From an uncultured Paludibaculum sp. (GTDB lineage: Bacteria; Acidobacteriota; Terriglobia; Bryobacterales; Bryobacteraceae), in assembly GCF_963665245.1 (NCBI RefSeq), contig NZ_OY762267.1, forward strand, positions 2,046,001-2,110,000: a stretch of DNA of 64,000 nt. Direction: 5' to 3'. Shown here in pieces: positions 8,487 to 17,608 of the stretch. A program made the position numbers and the translations under genes. Within the stretch, counting starts at the first letter, position 1, and each line of letters starts with the position of its first letter. The notes under the pieces are model-generated. The model saw only the letters and a list, made by a program, of their open reading frames with translations. It had not been told where the DNA came from and did no database searches.

Positions 8487-10325
8487 TTAGCGCTCGGCCC
8501 TCACCAGGATCTCATCGGGCCCGGCCAGGTCTTTGGCCGATGGGGTGACGATAGTCTTGGGGCCGATGAATATCTTCTTCTTTTTCGCGATTGCCTCGCG
8601 GACGTCGGCTTCACAGACGAAGCTGACGATTTCGATTTTGGGCGCGGGAATGGTGGCCGGCACCGGCGCGGCAGCCGTACCGGGGTCAGCCGGTTTGATG
8701 CTGCAACCGCAGGATGGCGCGGCGGAAACGGGCGCGGCCTCAGGCTTGTTGGCGGCAAGGAATCGCTCGGCGGCACTAGCCACGGAACCGTGCACCGGCG
8801 GCCTTGGGATTGGAGCAGCGGCGGGCGCGTGGGCCGGAATGGCGGCCGCGACGGCGGCAGACAGCGTGGCTCCGCTGACGTTCACGCCACGCTGGGCAAG
8901 ATAGCGTTCGACGGCTGCAACCAGCGCGGCTTTGTCGATGTTCAAGGCGGCAGGCTGGACGGGAGCAGGGTCGGCATCGCGAACAGCCCAAGCGATGCGT
9001 TTGATATTGATCAGGTGCTGCGGGCCGACATTGTCGCTGGTGATGTTACCTGCGATCGCTCCGCAGCCGAGCGTCATGGAGGGCTGCACATTGGTCGTGA
9101 TGCCGACGGAGCCCTGCGGCGCGGCGGTGTTCACCAGAACACGGAACGCGGGCATGCGCAGACCGAACCGGCGCACCTTTGCTTCGTCTCCGGCATGGAT
9201 GACGCAGGTGTGACCGAGGCCACCGAATTTGAGGATGGCCTCACAGGCGTCAAGTCCGGCTTCGAAGGAGTCAACGAAAAGCAGTGCCAGCACCGGCGAG
9301 AGCTTCTCGGCGGAGAGCGGATGTTCACGGCCGACCCCATCGATCTCCGCGACGAGGATGGTCGCATCTGCCGGCACGCTGATGCCGGCGAGTTGAGCAA
9401 TGGTCTGCGGCGATTTGCCGACGCAGTCGGCGCGCACGGTGGTGCCGCTGCTGAAGAGCGTGCGTTCCACGGCGGCGCGCTCTTGCGGGTTGAGGATGTA
9501 CGCCTTGCGGGCCCGGAATTCAGCCAGCATGCGCTCGCGGAGGACGCCTTCAGCGACAACGGTCTGTTCGCTGGAGCAGACGGTGCCGAAGTCGAAGCTC
9601 TTGCCGCTGACAACACGGGCGACAGCCTGGGCGAGGTTCGCGGAGGTATCGATGAGCACCGGCACGTTGCCGGGTCCGACACCGAAGGCTGGTTTACCAG
9701 ATGAGTAAGCCGCACGCACCATGCCCGAACCGCCAGTGGCGAGAATCACCCCGGTTTTAGGATGTTTCATGAGCGCCTGAGTGCCTTCGAGCGTGGAATT
9801 GCTGGCGCACTGAACGATGCCTGCCGGCGCTCCTGCTTCTTCGGCCGCTTCGGCCAGCAACGCAGCCGCGGCGCAGGTGCATTCCTTGGCGCGGGGGTGT
9901 GGGCTGAGCACGATGGCATTACCCGCCTTCAGGGCGATGATGGTTTTGAAGAAGACCGTGGAAGTGGGGTTCGTGGTGGGGCAGATGGCGGCAATGACGC
10001 CCTGGGGCACACCCACCTCGGTGATCTGCTGCTCTGGAATCTCGCGCAGGACACCCACGGTCTTCATGCTGCGGATGGCGCGGATCAGGGTGTCGGAGCA
10101 AAGCATGTTCTTCGCATACTTGTCTTCGACATTACCCATGCCGGTCTCGCGCACGGCGAACTCGGCAAGACGGCGGGCATGGGCGCGGCCCTTGGCGGCC
10201 ACTGCTTCCACTACAGCGTCGATCTGCTCCTGAGTGAAGTTTTTATAGGTCTGCCAGGCAGTGTAGGCCTTTTCAACTTTTTCCCGGACCTCCTGAACCG
10301 AAACCAGGTCCGTATCGTGCAGCAT
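8487..10325 (-). CDS. microcompartment CoA-acylating aldehyde dehydrogenase with C-terminal extension
   Basis: A 612-aa protein. Residues 1-450 form a PduP/EutE/AdhE-type CoA-dependent aldehyde dehydrogenase: ICPTTNPTSTV (cofactor region), LSPHPRAKECT, ATGGSGMVRAAYSSGKPAFGVGPGN, catalytic Cys about residue 250 in FDFGTVCSSEQ, and the terminal LGCGAIAGNITSDNVGPQHL. The reaction is aldehyde + CoA + NAD(+) -> acyl-CoA. Residues 451-565 are an Ala/Pro-rich linker holding two amphipathic helices (about 463-480, IDKAALVAAVERYLAQRG, and 512-528) that look like encapsulation peptides, plus a CGC motif. Residues 566-612 are a small domain, DVREAIAKKKKIFIGPKTIVTPSAKDL, resembling the TPSAR segment of EutQ/EutT-like microcompartment proteins. 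It lies 77 bp after the shell gene. Confidence 0.9.
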   Translation of the reverse strand: MLHDTDLVSVQEVREKVEKAYTAWQTYKNFTQEQIDAVVEAVAAKGRAHARRLAEFAVRETGMGNVEDKYAKNMLCSDTLIRAIRSMKTVGVLREIPEQQITEVGVPQGVIAAICPTTNPTSTVFFKTIIALKAGNAIVLSPHPRAKECTCAAAALLAEAAEEAGAPAGIVQCASNSTLEGTQALMKHPKTGVILATGGSGMVRAAYSSGKPAFGVGPGNVPVLIDTSANLAQAVARVVSGKSFDFGTVCSSEQTVVAEGVLRERMLAEFRARKAYILNPQERAAVERTLFSSGTTVRADCVGKSPQTIAQLAGISVPADATILVAEIDGVGREHPLSAEKLSPVLALLFVDSFEAGLDACEAILKFGGLGHTCVIHAGDEAKVRRFGLRMPAFRVLVNTAAPQGSVGITTNVQPSMTLGCGAIAGNITSDNVGPQHLINIKRIAWAVRDADPAPVQPAALNIDKAALVAAVERYLAQRGVNVSGATLSAAVAAAIPAHAPAAAPIPRPPVHGSVASAAERFLAANKPEAAPVSAAPSCGCSIKPADPGTAAAPVPATIPAPKIEIVSFVCEADVREAIAKKKKIFIGPKTIVTPSAKDLAGPDEILVRAER

Positions 10326-10402
10326 GCCATCCCCCCACGTAACCAGCCGTTATCGTAAGAACGCGCACTGGGGCGCATCTTCTATATATGGAGGCCGCCG
10401 AC

Positions 10403-10687
10403 TTATTTGTCGTTCTTCTTGGCGCCAGGCAGGACCTTCTCTGTCTCCTCATGTGGGTTGGGAATGACGTGGACCGCGATGAGTTCACCTACGCGGCGGG
10501 CAGCAGCGGCGCCGGCGTCAGTGGCTGCTTTGACGGCACCCACATCGCCACGGACAGTGACGCAAACGTAAGCGGCACCGACATATTCCTTGCCGGTGAG
10601 CGTGACGTTGGCCGTTTTCACCATCGCATCGGCGGCTTCAATTGCGCCGATCAGGCCTTTCGTTTCGATCATTCCAAGGGCTTCCAT
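10403..10687 (-). CDS. BMC-H (PduA/EutM-type) microcompartment shell protein
   Basis: A 94-aa single BMC-domain protein forming hexagonal shell tiles. It begins [22 protein letters not shown] and continues [38 protein letters not shown] and [16 protein letters not shown], the canonical BMC fold. A frame extends upstream to 11137, but GGGAGG 4 bp before the ATG at 10687 and the family N-terminus fix this start. The short C-terminal tail is Lys-rich ([11 protein letters not shown]). It is first in an operon with the aldehyde dehydrogenase. No pentameric EutN/CcmL-type gene, second shell paralogue or signature enzyme is in the window, so the shell must be completed from another locus or this is a satellite locus. 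Confidence 0.95.
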   Translation of the reverse strand: MEALGMIETKGLIGAIEAADAMVKTANVTLTGKEYVGAAYVCVTVRGDVGAVKAATDAGAAAARRVGELIAVHVIPNPHEETEKVLPGAKKNDK

Positions 10688-10881
10688 TGAACCTCCCAAC
10701 GGCACCACTGAGTGAACTTCCAGAAACTCCCACGGTATCACAACCGTGCCGCCCGCGATACCGGAATCAGGGCCTTGGAAAGTGGCGCTCAGAAGGAGAA
10801 AACCCGGGGTCCCCCGTCCGGCCAGATGCGGCAAATCCAATAAAATCAATAAGATAGAGAAGTAGACGAGAAGCCCTCCTA

Positions 10882-10890
10882 TGGTATAAT
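10882..10890 (+). promoter_or_regulatory. extended -10 promoter for the structured leader
   Basis: TGGTATAAT is a perfect TATAAT preceded by TGn (extended -10). No good -35 is visible 17 bp upstream. The expected transcription start is about 10897, just where a run of strong inverted repeats begins. Confidence 0.6.
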
Positions 10891-10896
10891 GGTCCT

Positions 10897-11130
10897 CATG
10901 TCCAGGACGCAAGGGAGCCGAAACCGGCCAGCCACTCCGCGATAGCCCAGGAAGCCGCGACGCGCGTTGTCCTACCTCGATTCGAAGGACTTCGCCTGTT
11001 GCCTTCGGCACGCGTGAGCCGTCCTTCACGCTTCGGACCAATCGGCCGAAGCAGACCACCGGCGGAGCCGCCGGGGCAGTGACCTGGCTTGTGAGCCAGG
11101 GACGAATTGCCGGACTTCCAAACCGGCACA
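10897..11130 (+). ncRNA. candidate structured RNA or riboswitch-like leader
   Basis: About 235 nt without a credible gene, starting 7 nt after an extended -10 box and ending about 65 nt before the lysozyme-like gene at 11195. Visible stems: AGGAC/GTCCT (10904-10908 with 10969-10973); GAAGGAC/GTCCTTC (10984-10990 with 11021-11027) enclosing GCC-TTC-GGC; GCTTCGG/CCGAAGC (11030-11036 with 11046-11052); CCGGCGG/CCGCCGG around 11059-11073; CCTGGCT/AGCCAGG (11083-11089 with 11094-11100) inside GGCAGT/ATTGCC (11075-11080 with 11106-11111); and TGCCGG/CCGGCA (11108-11113 with 11123-11128). The last two compete for bases 11108-11111. I compared it from memory with GEMM, ydaO, cobalamin, 6S, RNase P, SRP and tmRNA and saw no convincing match. 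Confidence 0.5.
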
Positions 11131-11194
11131 ATTGCACAGAATACGAGAGAACTTCGCAACTGGTGACTAGAACCCGAAGGAGAGTTTGTTTTTG

Positions 11195-11689
11195 ATGACA
11201 AAGGCATTATCGAGAGGGTTGGTGGTGATTGCAGGGTTGTTGGCGGGCCAAACGGCCGCCGATCCGGATCCCCGTCCAGCCGATATCGCTGTCAGCAAAA
11301 CCGACCCACGTCTGATCCGAGTCAAACAGTTCTTCCAGGACCGGGATTGCCCGGCTCAAGTGTATGCCGCTGATTTCATCACGGCCGCTGACCAGCACGA
11401 TCTGGACTGGCGGCTGTTGCCCAGTTTGTCCTTCATCGAATCGGGCGGCGGCAAGGTTGCATACAACAACAACATGTTCGGCTGGGATAACTGTAAGTTG
11501 AAGTTCAGATCGACGAGGGAGGGGATTTACCGGGTGGCTACGAAGCTCGGCAAGTCCCGCATGTACCGGAAGAAGAATGTGGACCAAGTCCTGCGGCTTT
11601 ACAATCCAAGGCTTGAGTACAGAAAGGCCGTGAAGGCCGTAATGAGCCAGATGGGCCCGGCCGAGCTGGCGCCCGAGGGCGTCTTCTAG
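11195..11689 (+). CDS. lysozyme-like / glucosaminidase-type secreted protein
   Basis: A 164-aa protein with signal peptide ([18 protein letters not shown]). The mature part reads [17 protein letters not shown], then [23 protein letters not shown], where the Glu is positioned like the catalytic Glu of SLT/glucosaminidase-fold muramidases. It continues [14 protein letters not shown], a typical glucosaminidase segment, and a helical C-terminus. It probably cleaves peptidoglycan in the periplasm. ATG 11195 is preferred over TTG 11186 and 11192 because GAAGGAG lies 12 bp before it. The long structured leader upstream suggests control at the RNA level, and a perfect terminator follows the stop. Confidence 0.7.
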   Translation: MTKALSRGLVVIAGLLAGQTAADPDPRPADIAVSKTDPRLIRVKQFFQDRDCPAQVYAADFITAADQHDLDWRLLPSLSFIESGGGKVAYNNNMFGWDNCKLKFRSTREGIYRVATKLGKSRMYRKKNVDQVLRLYNPRLEYRKAVKAVMSQMGPAELAPEGVF

Positions 11690-11692
11690 CAA

Positions 11693-11717
11693 AAGCGGGC
11701 CCCTCAAGGGCCCGCTT
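11693..11717 (+). terminator. intrinsic terminator-like hairpin
   Basis: Perfect 10-bp stem AAGCGGGCCC/GGGCCCGCTT with a 5-nt CTCAA loop, 4 nt after the stop of the lysozyme-like gene. The arms end in TT with only a short T tract after. It may also serve the minus-strand 48-aa gene, whose 3' end is at 11779. Confidence 0.75.
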
Positions 11718-11778
11718 CAGTGAATCTTAGTTGGTGTGTTTGCTCGTTCAGGAAGGCCTCTCTACCGCGCGCGGACTG

Positions 11779-11925
11779 TTATTCCAACAGCCGGACGCCC
11801 ATATAAAGGCCTCCGAACAACAACACGGAGACTACGCCGACCAGCAGCCATTTGAGATATCTCTCTTTTGGCGTGGTAACCTCATCGTCGTCGTGTTTCA
11901 TCTGCTCGTCGAGGGACTCGAACAT
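11779..11925 (-). CDS. 48-aa single-pass membrane protein
   Basis: A small gene below usual ORF cutoffs: ATG 11925, GGGAGG 8 bp upstream, TAA at 11779. It has an acidic N-terminus (MFESLDEQMKHDDDE), a charged linker TTPKERYLK, then one membrane helix, WLLVGVVSVLLFGGLYMGV, and a short RLLE end. The N-in/acidic plus C-terminal tail-anchor layout resembles small proteins I recall from other Acidobacteria, but the function is unknown. It lies alone between the lysozyme-like gene and the two-component genes. Confidence 0.7.
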   Translation of the reverse strand: MFESLDEQMKHDDDEVTTPKERYLKWLLVGVVSVLLFGGLYMGVRLLE

Positions 11926-12212
11926 GGAAGCGACCTCCCGTCTACGGACTAAGGTACAAACCGTATAGGACTTCGAGCAGACTCATTCTAACCCCGAAAC
12001 CTCCAATTTTGGCAAACATATATTTTCTTTATTTTCATACAGTTATAAACGTGGCAGAGCACCGCGTCCCGGAGTTCGGCCTCTGAATTGCGCTCGGCGT
12101 CGGGAAGAGATGGTGGACGGTCTCGAGCAATAGCGTGTCTGTAGAGAAAGCCACCAACCGCGCTCTCAGGGGCCAATCGGCAAGGGTACGCCAAGCCGGA
12201 GTGTAACCGGCG

Positions 12213-13532
12213 TTACGCCAGTCCCATACGTTCCAATTTACGGTAGAGCGTCTTACGTTCGATGCCGAGGATTCGGGCAGCTCTGCTCTTGTTGCCACCC
12301 GTGGCGGCCAGAACTTTCCGAATCTGTTCCATCTCAGTGTCGGCGAGAGATTCGCCCGCCTGCTCCTTCGGACCCGAAGACCGGATGGCGTCGTCGACCG
12401 AATCCTCCGTGATGCGTCCGCCAGGCGAAAGGATAACCAGGCGCTCCACCATGTGCTGCAGTTGGCGGATGTTGCCCGGCCAGGTGTAGTCCGCCAGAGC
12501 CTTCATTCCGCTCTCGGTGAGCCTGGTGTCCAGGCCGTAGCGTTCGTTGTAGCGTTTGAGGAACGCACCGGCCAGCAGCGGCACGTCGCCATGGCGTTCC
12601 CGCAGGGGTGGCACGCCGATGCGGACTACGTCGAGACGGTACCAGAGATCTTCCCGGAACTTACCCTCATCCACCATCTTCCGCAGATTGCGGTTGGTGG
12701 CCGCGAGGATCCGCACGTCCACCTTGCGGGGTCGCGACGAGCCCAGCGGACGAATCTCTTTTTCCTGCAAAAATCGCAGGAGTTTCAACTGAAAATTAAG
12801 ATCGATCTCGCCAATTTCGTCGAGGAAGACCGTGCCGCCGTGGGCGGTCTCAAAGACGCCCGCGCGGTCTCGGTCGGCTCCGGTATAGGCGCCTTTCATG
12901 GCGCCGAAGAGCTCGCTTTCCACGAGGGAGGGCGCCAGGGACGCGCAGTCGACCGGCAGGAACGGCATGGCGGACCGCTTCGAATTAGCGTGCAACAGGT
13001 GGGCGATTAATTCCTTGCCGGTGCCGGTTTCACCCTCAATGAGCACCAGCGCATCGGTGGGCGCCACACGCGAGATGGTCTTGTAGATCTCTACGAGCTT
13101 GGCCGAGCTCCCAATCATCTCCGTGGCCAGAGGCTCTTCCGCATCGAAATCCTCGTCTTCCAGCTCATCCGCGGCCGCGCCTTCCGCGCGCTTAACGATG
13201 GAGAGCAGGTCGTCGAGTTCGAATGGCTTGGCGAGGTAGTCGAAGGCGCCGCCGCGCGTGGCGGCCATTACTGTCTCCATGCTGCCGCGGGCCGACATGA
13301 GAATGACCGCGCAGGTGTCATTGGCCGTCCGGGCAGCGTTTAGAATATCTATGCCCGTGCGTTCATCGATGTAAATATCGGAGATGACAATGGGATAGCT
13401 AGCGTTGCTCAGGCGCGAGAAGGCTTCGCGCGTGGAGGACACAGCTTCCACGGCGTACCCTTCCAATTCGAGAAATGTGGAGATTGTCGACCGGACGGAG
13501 GGGTCGTCTTCCACCAGCAGGACCGAGGACAT
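12213..13532 (-). CDS. sigma-54-dependent response regulator (NtrC family)
   Basis: A 439-aa regulator. Receiver domain residues 1-120 with phospho-acceptor Asp52 (VISDIYID) and KPFELDD. AAA+ domain with Walker A GETGTGKE (about 167-174), Walker B GGTVFLDEIGEID, and the sigma-54 contact loop as GAYTGA (214-219), a Phe-to-Tyr variant of GAFTGA. A C-terminal Fis-type helix-turn-helix follows (NKSRAARILGIERKTLYRKLERMG). The loop makes it likely to activate RNA polymerase-sigma54. The CHASE2 kinase gene ends 8 bp before this start, so the two form a kinase-regulator operon. Target genes are not evident here. Confidence 0.93.
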   Translation of the reverse strand: MSSVLLVEDDPSVRSTISTFLELEGYAVEAVSSTREAFSRLSNASYPIVISDIYIDERTGIDILNAARTANDTCAVILMSARGSMETVMAATRGGAFDYLAKPFELDDLLSIVKRAEGAAADELEDEDFDAEEPLATEMIGSSAKLVEIYKTISRVAPTDALVLIEGETGTGKELIAHLLHANSKRSAMPFLPVDCASLAPSLVESELFGAMKGAYTGADRDRAGVFETAHGGTVFLDEIGEIDLNFQLKLLRFLQEKEIRPLGSSRPRKVDVRILAATNRNLRKMVDEGKFREDLWYRLDVVRIGVPPLRERHGDVPLLAGAFLKRYNERYGLDTRLTESGMKALADYTWPGNIRQLQHMVERLVILSPGGRITEDSVDDAIRSSGPKEQAGESLADTEMEQIRKVLAATGGNKSRAARILGIERKTLYRKLERMGLA

Positions 13533-13540
13533 ACCAGCTT

Positions 13541-15373
13541 TCAGTGTAGCGTGGAGGGCAGCACAACCGTAAATGTCGAACCCGCGCCGGGCGCGCTTTC
13601 CACCTCCACATGCCCGCCGTGAAGCACCACAATTTGCTGGACGACGGAGAGCCCAATGCCCGTGCCTACTTCGCCGGACTGTTCAGCGCGGCGGGTGCGA
13701 TAGAACTTGCGAAACAGGTTCTTTACTTCACCTGCGTCCATACCCATGCCATGATCGCGCACCGAGATGGAGACCCCGCTTGAGTTCGGAGCAGCAGTAA
13801 TGAGCACATCGGTCTCGGGAGCCGAGTACTTGACGGCGTTCGTCATCAGGTTATAGACGGCGTACTCGAGAAGCTCCCGGTCGGCATTGACGATCAAATC
13901 ATCGGGCACCTCGGAAGTGATGCGGATCTGCTTGCGCTCCGCCAGCGGCATGGCGCGCTGGTAGCAGGTGTCGACGAGTTCCTGCAACGGGAACGTGGCG
14001 CGCCGCAGTTCGAGTTGGCCGGCCTCCAGCTTCTCCACATCAAGGAATGTTGTGATCATTTTGGCCAGACGTTTGGACTCGCTGTTGATCATCTGGCCCA
14101 GTTCCTTCCGCTTCAGCTCCGGCAAATTGTAGCGGGTCATCAACTCGCTGGAACCTTGAATGGCGGTGAGCGGGGTTCGCATCTCGTGGGCCACGAAGTG
14201 AAAAGCCTGCTGGTAGCGGGCCGTGGTAGCCTCACTCACCACCAGACGGCGGCGCACGTAGAAATACTGGAAGCCCGCGCAGCTCAATACGCCCAGCCAC
14301 GACGCCGCCACCGGCGCGAAGGCGTCCAGGATGAGCCCTCGCGTGAAGAAGGCGTAGGGCACCAGATGAGCCAGCAGCAGCAGAACCGCGGCGCAGACAA
14401 TGGCCACCCAACCACGCAGGAACGTGAAGATCACCGCCGCCAGGGCCACGGTCACCAACGCGAGCAGCATCGGGACAAACGGACCCAGTTCGTAGAGAAG
14501 ATCGCCGGTGGCCATGGTCTCGAAGGCCTGCAGGTGAATCTCGACGCCGGGCATCGGCAGACCGCCCGAGAGAGGGGTGAACAGGCGGTCTCTCACGGCG
14601 GATTGCGCCGTGACTCCGACAAAGACGACCTTGCCGCGCAGACGTTCCAGATCGCGGCCAGCTATGACGTCGTCCATGGAAACACGGGCAACAGACGCCG
14701 CGTTGCGGTATCGGACCCAGAGAGGCCGGCCATCGTCCCAACGGGAAGCGATGGTCGTTGAGCCCACCGAGACGTCGGTCGGAGAACTCTCAATAAACTT
14801 CGCCTGCTTGTAGAGCCGCAGCGCCTCCAAGGACAAAGCCCATCGGCGAGTGTGGCCGCACACGCGCTCAAGCGTGATGCGCCGGTTGATCTCGTCCTGG
14901 GGCCCGGCCAGCGCATGGACATGACCCAAGGCCGCGTTGGTGCGGAAGAGATCGACGGGGTCCTGCCAGCCGGAACAGCCGCCCGCATCCGGCTCCATCT
15001 CACAACCCAGAACCAACCCGGGCGTCCTCCGAAACGCAGCTTCCAGTGCCGCGTCGGCCTCTCCACCGGGATCGGTAAGTGTCAAATCGATGGCCACCAC
15101 CCGGGGCGGCGCCTTGGCCATCTGATCCAACGCCTGCGTGAGAGCAGGCCTCATGCCGGCTATCCCGCCATAACGATGCAGGGTGCGCTCGTCAAAGGCG
15201 AGCAGTACGGCTCCGGCGTCAGCCCGTTCGGTGGGCCGCACCCGAAAGATGAAGTCATAGACGTTGTTGTCGAACTGAGCGGCCAGCGCGGTCCACGACA
15301 CCAGCATCGACACGGCCGCCGCCCCGACGGCCAGCAGGCCGTAGGCAACGCCCGGTGTGATGCGTCTCGTCAT
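13541..15373 (-). CDS. CHASE2-domain sensor histidine kinase
   Basis: A 610-aa membrane kinase. One N-terminal membrane helix (about 10-32), an extracytoplasmic CHASE2 sensor (about 35-290, with VVAIDLTLTDPGGEADAALE and LRGKVVFVGVTAQ), then three membrane helices (about 297-372). The HisKA domain carries the phospho-accepting His about 396 (FHFVAHEMRTPLTAI). The ATPase domain has NLMTNAVKYSAPE (N box), VRDHGMGMD (G1) and GTGIGLSVVQQIV (G2). The signal sensed by CHASE2 is unknown. It is encoded directly upstream of the NtrC-type regulator, its presumed partner. Confidence 0.93.
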   Translation of the reverse strand: MTRRITPGVAYGLLAVGAAAVSMLVSWTALAAQFDNNVYDFIFRVRPTERADAGAVLLAFDERTLHRYGGIAGMRPALTQALDQMAKAPPRVVAIDLTLTDPGGEADAALEAAFRRTPGLVLGCEMEPDAGGCSGWQDPVDLFRTNAALGHVHALAGPQDEINRRITLERVCGHTRRWALSLEALRLYKQAKFIESSPTDVSVGSTTIASRWDDGRPLWVRYRNAASVARVSMDDVIAGRDLERLRGKVVFVGVTAQSAVRDRLFTPLSGGLPMPGVEIHLQAFETMATGDLLYELGPFVPMLLALVTVALAAVIFTFLRGWVAIVCAAVLLLLAHLVPYAFFTRGLILDAFAPVAASWLGVLSCAGFQYFYVRRRLVVSEATTARYQQAFHFVAHEMRTPLTAIQGSSELMTRYNLPELKRKELGQMINSESKRLAKMITTFLDVEKLEAGQLELRRATFPLQELVDTCYQRAMPLAERKQIRITSEVPDDLIVNADRELLEYAVYNLMTNAVKYSAPETDVLITAAPNSSGVSISVRDHGMGMDAGEVKNLFRKFYRTRRAEQSGEVGTGIGLSVVQQIVVLHGGHVEVESAPGAGSTFTVVLPSTLH

Positions 15374-15428
15374 CCTGCGGCGATTCCTTCCAGTTCAGCC
15401 GGACTGTCGGGCGCGGCGTGGGCGCCCA

Positions 15429-16262
15429 TCAATCACGGCGCAGCGACTTCAGCTTGCGCTCTTGAATCGCTTGCGGAGCCAGGCTCCGGTCAAAGCCATA
15501 CAGAGTGTCTTCCCACGAACCGTAGGAGGAGTTAGGCAGGATGATCCAGCGCTCGCCCCACCAGGACTCGTATGGCTTCGCTTTGGTGGCGCGTTCCGCC
15601 ACCGTGAGTCGGGCCGGGATGAAGTCGTTCAGATCGTCACCGCAGAGCAGGATGATGCGGTAGTATTTCGCGATGAGCGCTCGGCGGATGCCCTTGTCGG
15701 AGGTCCACTCCGGCTTTTCCCCAGCCATCATGACGGTATCGCCAATGTCGCCGAGAGCCGCGGCCTTCAGCGGAAAGCCCTCCGCTTCGAGATTGGCACG
15801 GGAGTTGGCCTCTTCCTTCGGGCCCCGGTTCGTCACGTAGAAGACCGTCACTCCCCTTGAGGCGGCTTCACGCAGAAACTCGGCCGCGCCGGGAATGGCC
15901 TTGGCTTTGCGTTCAGAGGTCCACTTCATCCAGGCATCCATCGTGTAACGGCCGTTGCCATCGAGAAGAAAACGCGCCTGCCCAGGCGAGTTGTCGAGCA
16001 CGGTCTCGTCGATGTCGACGATGATGGCGGGCGGTAACTTCCTGAAGTTGCCGGTCTGTTCGACGGCGGCGGTCCACTTCTTATCCTTCAGCGCCCTGGG
16101 CAAGGAGAGGCGCGCTGACCGCCATGCCTGCAACGCGTTACCGCGGAACTCCACCGAGGTCTGGGTCCAGGCCACGCTGTTGAGGGCATCCGTTACCTGG
16201 GCGGGCAGCAGGGCCGGGTAGGTGAACAAGGCCAGGGCGAGGAGACGAAGGTTGAGATTCAT
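15429..16262 (-). CDS. secreted acid phosphatase, class B / e(P4) 5'-nucleotidase family
   Basis: A HAD-superfamily phosphomonoesterase of about 277 aa. Signal peptide MNLNLRLLALALFTYPALLPAQ; motif I VDIDETVLDN supplies the nucleophile and general-acid Asp pair. Motif II is VFYVTNRG, and late acidic residues are in LLCGDDLNDF. The frame can start at TTG 16280, but ATG 16262 gives a clean signal peptide. No lipobox Cys is obvious, so it is probably periplasmic rather than a lipoprotein. It should dephosphorylate nucleotides or other phosphomonoesters. Divergent relatives are called acid phosphatase or 5'-nucleotidase; the choice cannot be made here. Confidence 0.85.
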   Translation of the reverse strand: MNLNLRLLALALFTYPALLPAQVTDALNSVAWTQTSVEFRGNALQAWRSARLSLPRALKDKKWTAAVEQTGNFRKLPPAIIVDIDETVLDNSPGQARFLLDGNGRYTMDAWMKWTSERKAKAIPGAAEFLREAASRGVTVFYVTNRGPKEEANSRANLEAEGFPLKAAALGDIGDTVMMAGEKPEWTSDKGIRRALIAKYYRIILLCGDDLNDFIPARLTVAERATKAKPYESWWGERWIILPNSSYGSWEDTLYGFDRSLAPQAIQERKLKSLRRD

Positions 16263-16330
16263 GGTGAATAAGGAGGCCAAACGACGATTATGCGACTGGG
16301 GCGGGTGTCCGTGCCAGTCAGTGAACGGAT

Positions 16331-16374
16331 GGAAAAAGGGAACGCCCCGCGCGGCTCATCACCGTGCGGGGCGT
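16331..16374 (-). terminator. intrinsic terminator downstream of gap
   Basis: Read on the minus strand, a 9-bp stem (ACGCCCCGC at 342-350 pairing with GCGGGGCGT at 366-374, window offset 16,000) with a 15-nt loop is followed by TTCCCTTTTTCC. It lies 23 bp past the gap stop codon. Confidence 0.75.
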
Positions 16375-16396
16375 CTGGAGTTCAAACCGGATTGGC

Positions 16397-17404
<1,008 letters not shown>

Positions 17405-17608
17405 TTAAGGAGTAACCTCTCTCTTAGTAGGAATGAAACGCTCAACCCCAGCATACCAGAACGGGACGTTTCAGTTCGATTTCCGAGGCAGTTGATATGT
17501 CAGAGGAGCTCAATGGAGGGTCAGAGGAGGGACAGACAGGAGTTGGCCGGCCCCGGCGCGTCACAACCGCCTGAGCGGCTGGAAGGTCGGAACCGGCCGG
17601 TGGTTCGC

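Noticed and set aside
10897..11130. Identification as c-di-GMP (GEMM) or cobalamin riboswitch
   Set aside because: GGACGCAAG and GCCACT resemble parts of these motifs, but the other conserved blocks (GGGCAAACC and the tetraloop receptor; the CAGGAGACC box) are missing.
10403..11137. Long N-terminal extension of the BMC-H protein (244 aa)
   Set aside because: The extra 150 residues cover the structured leader read backwards; the family start and GGGAGG fix the ATG at 10687.
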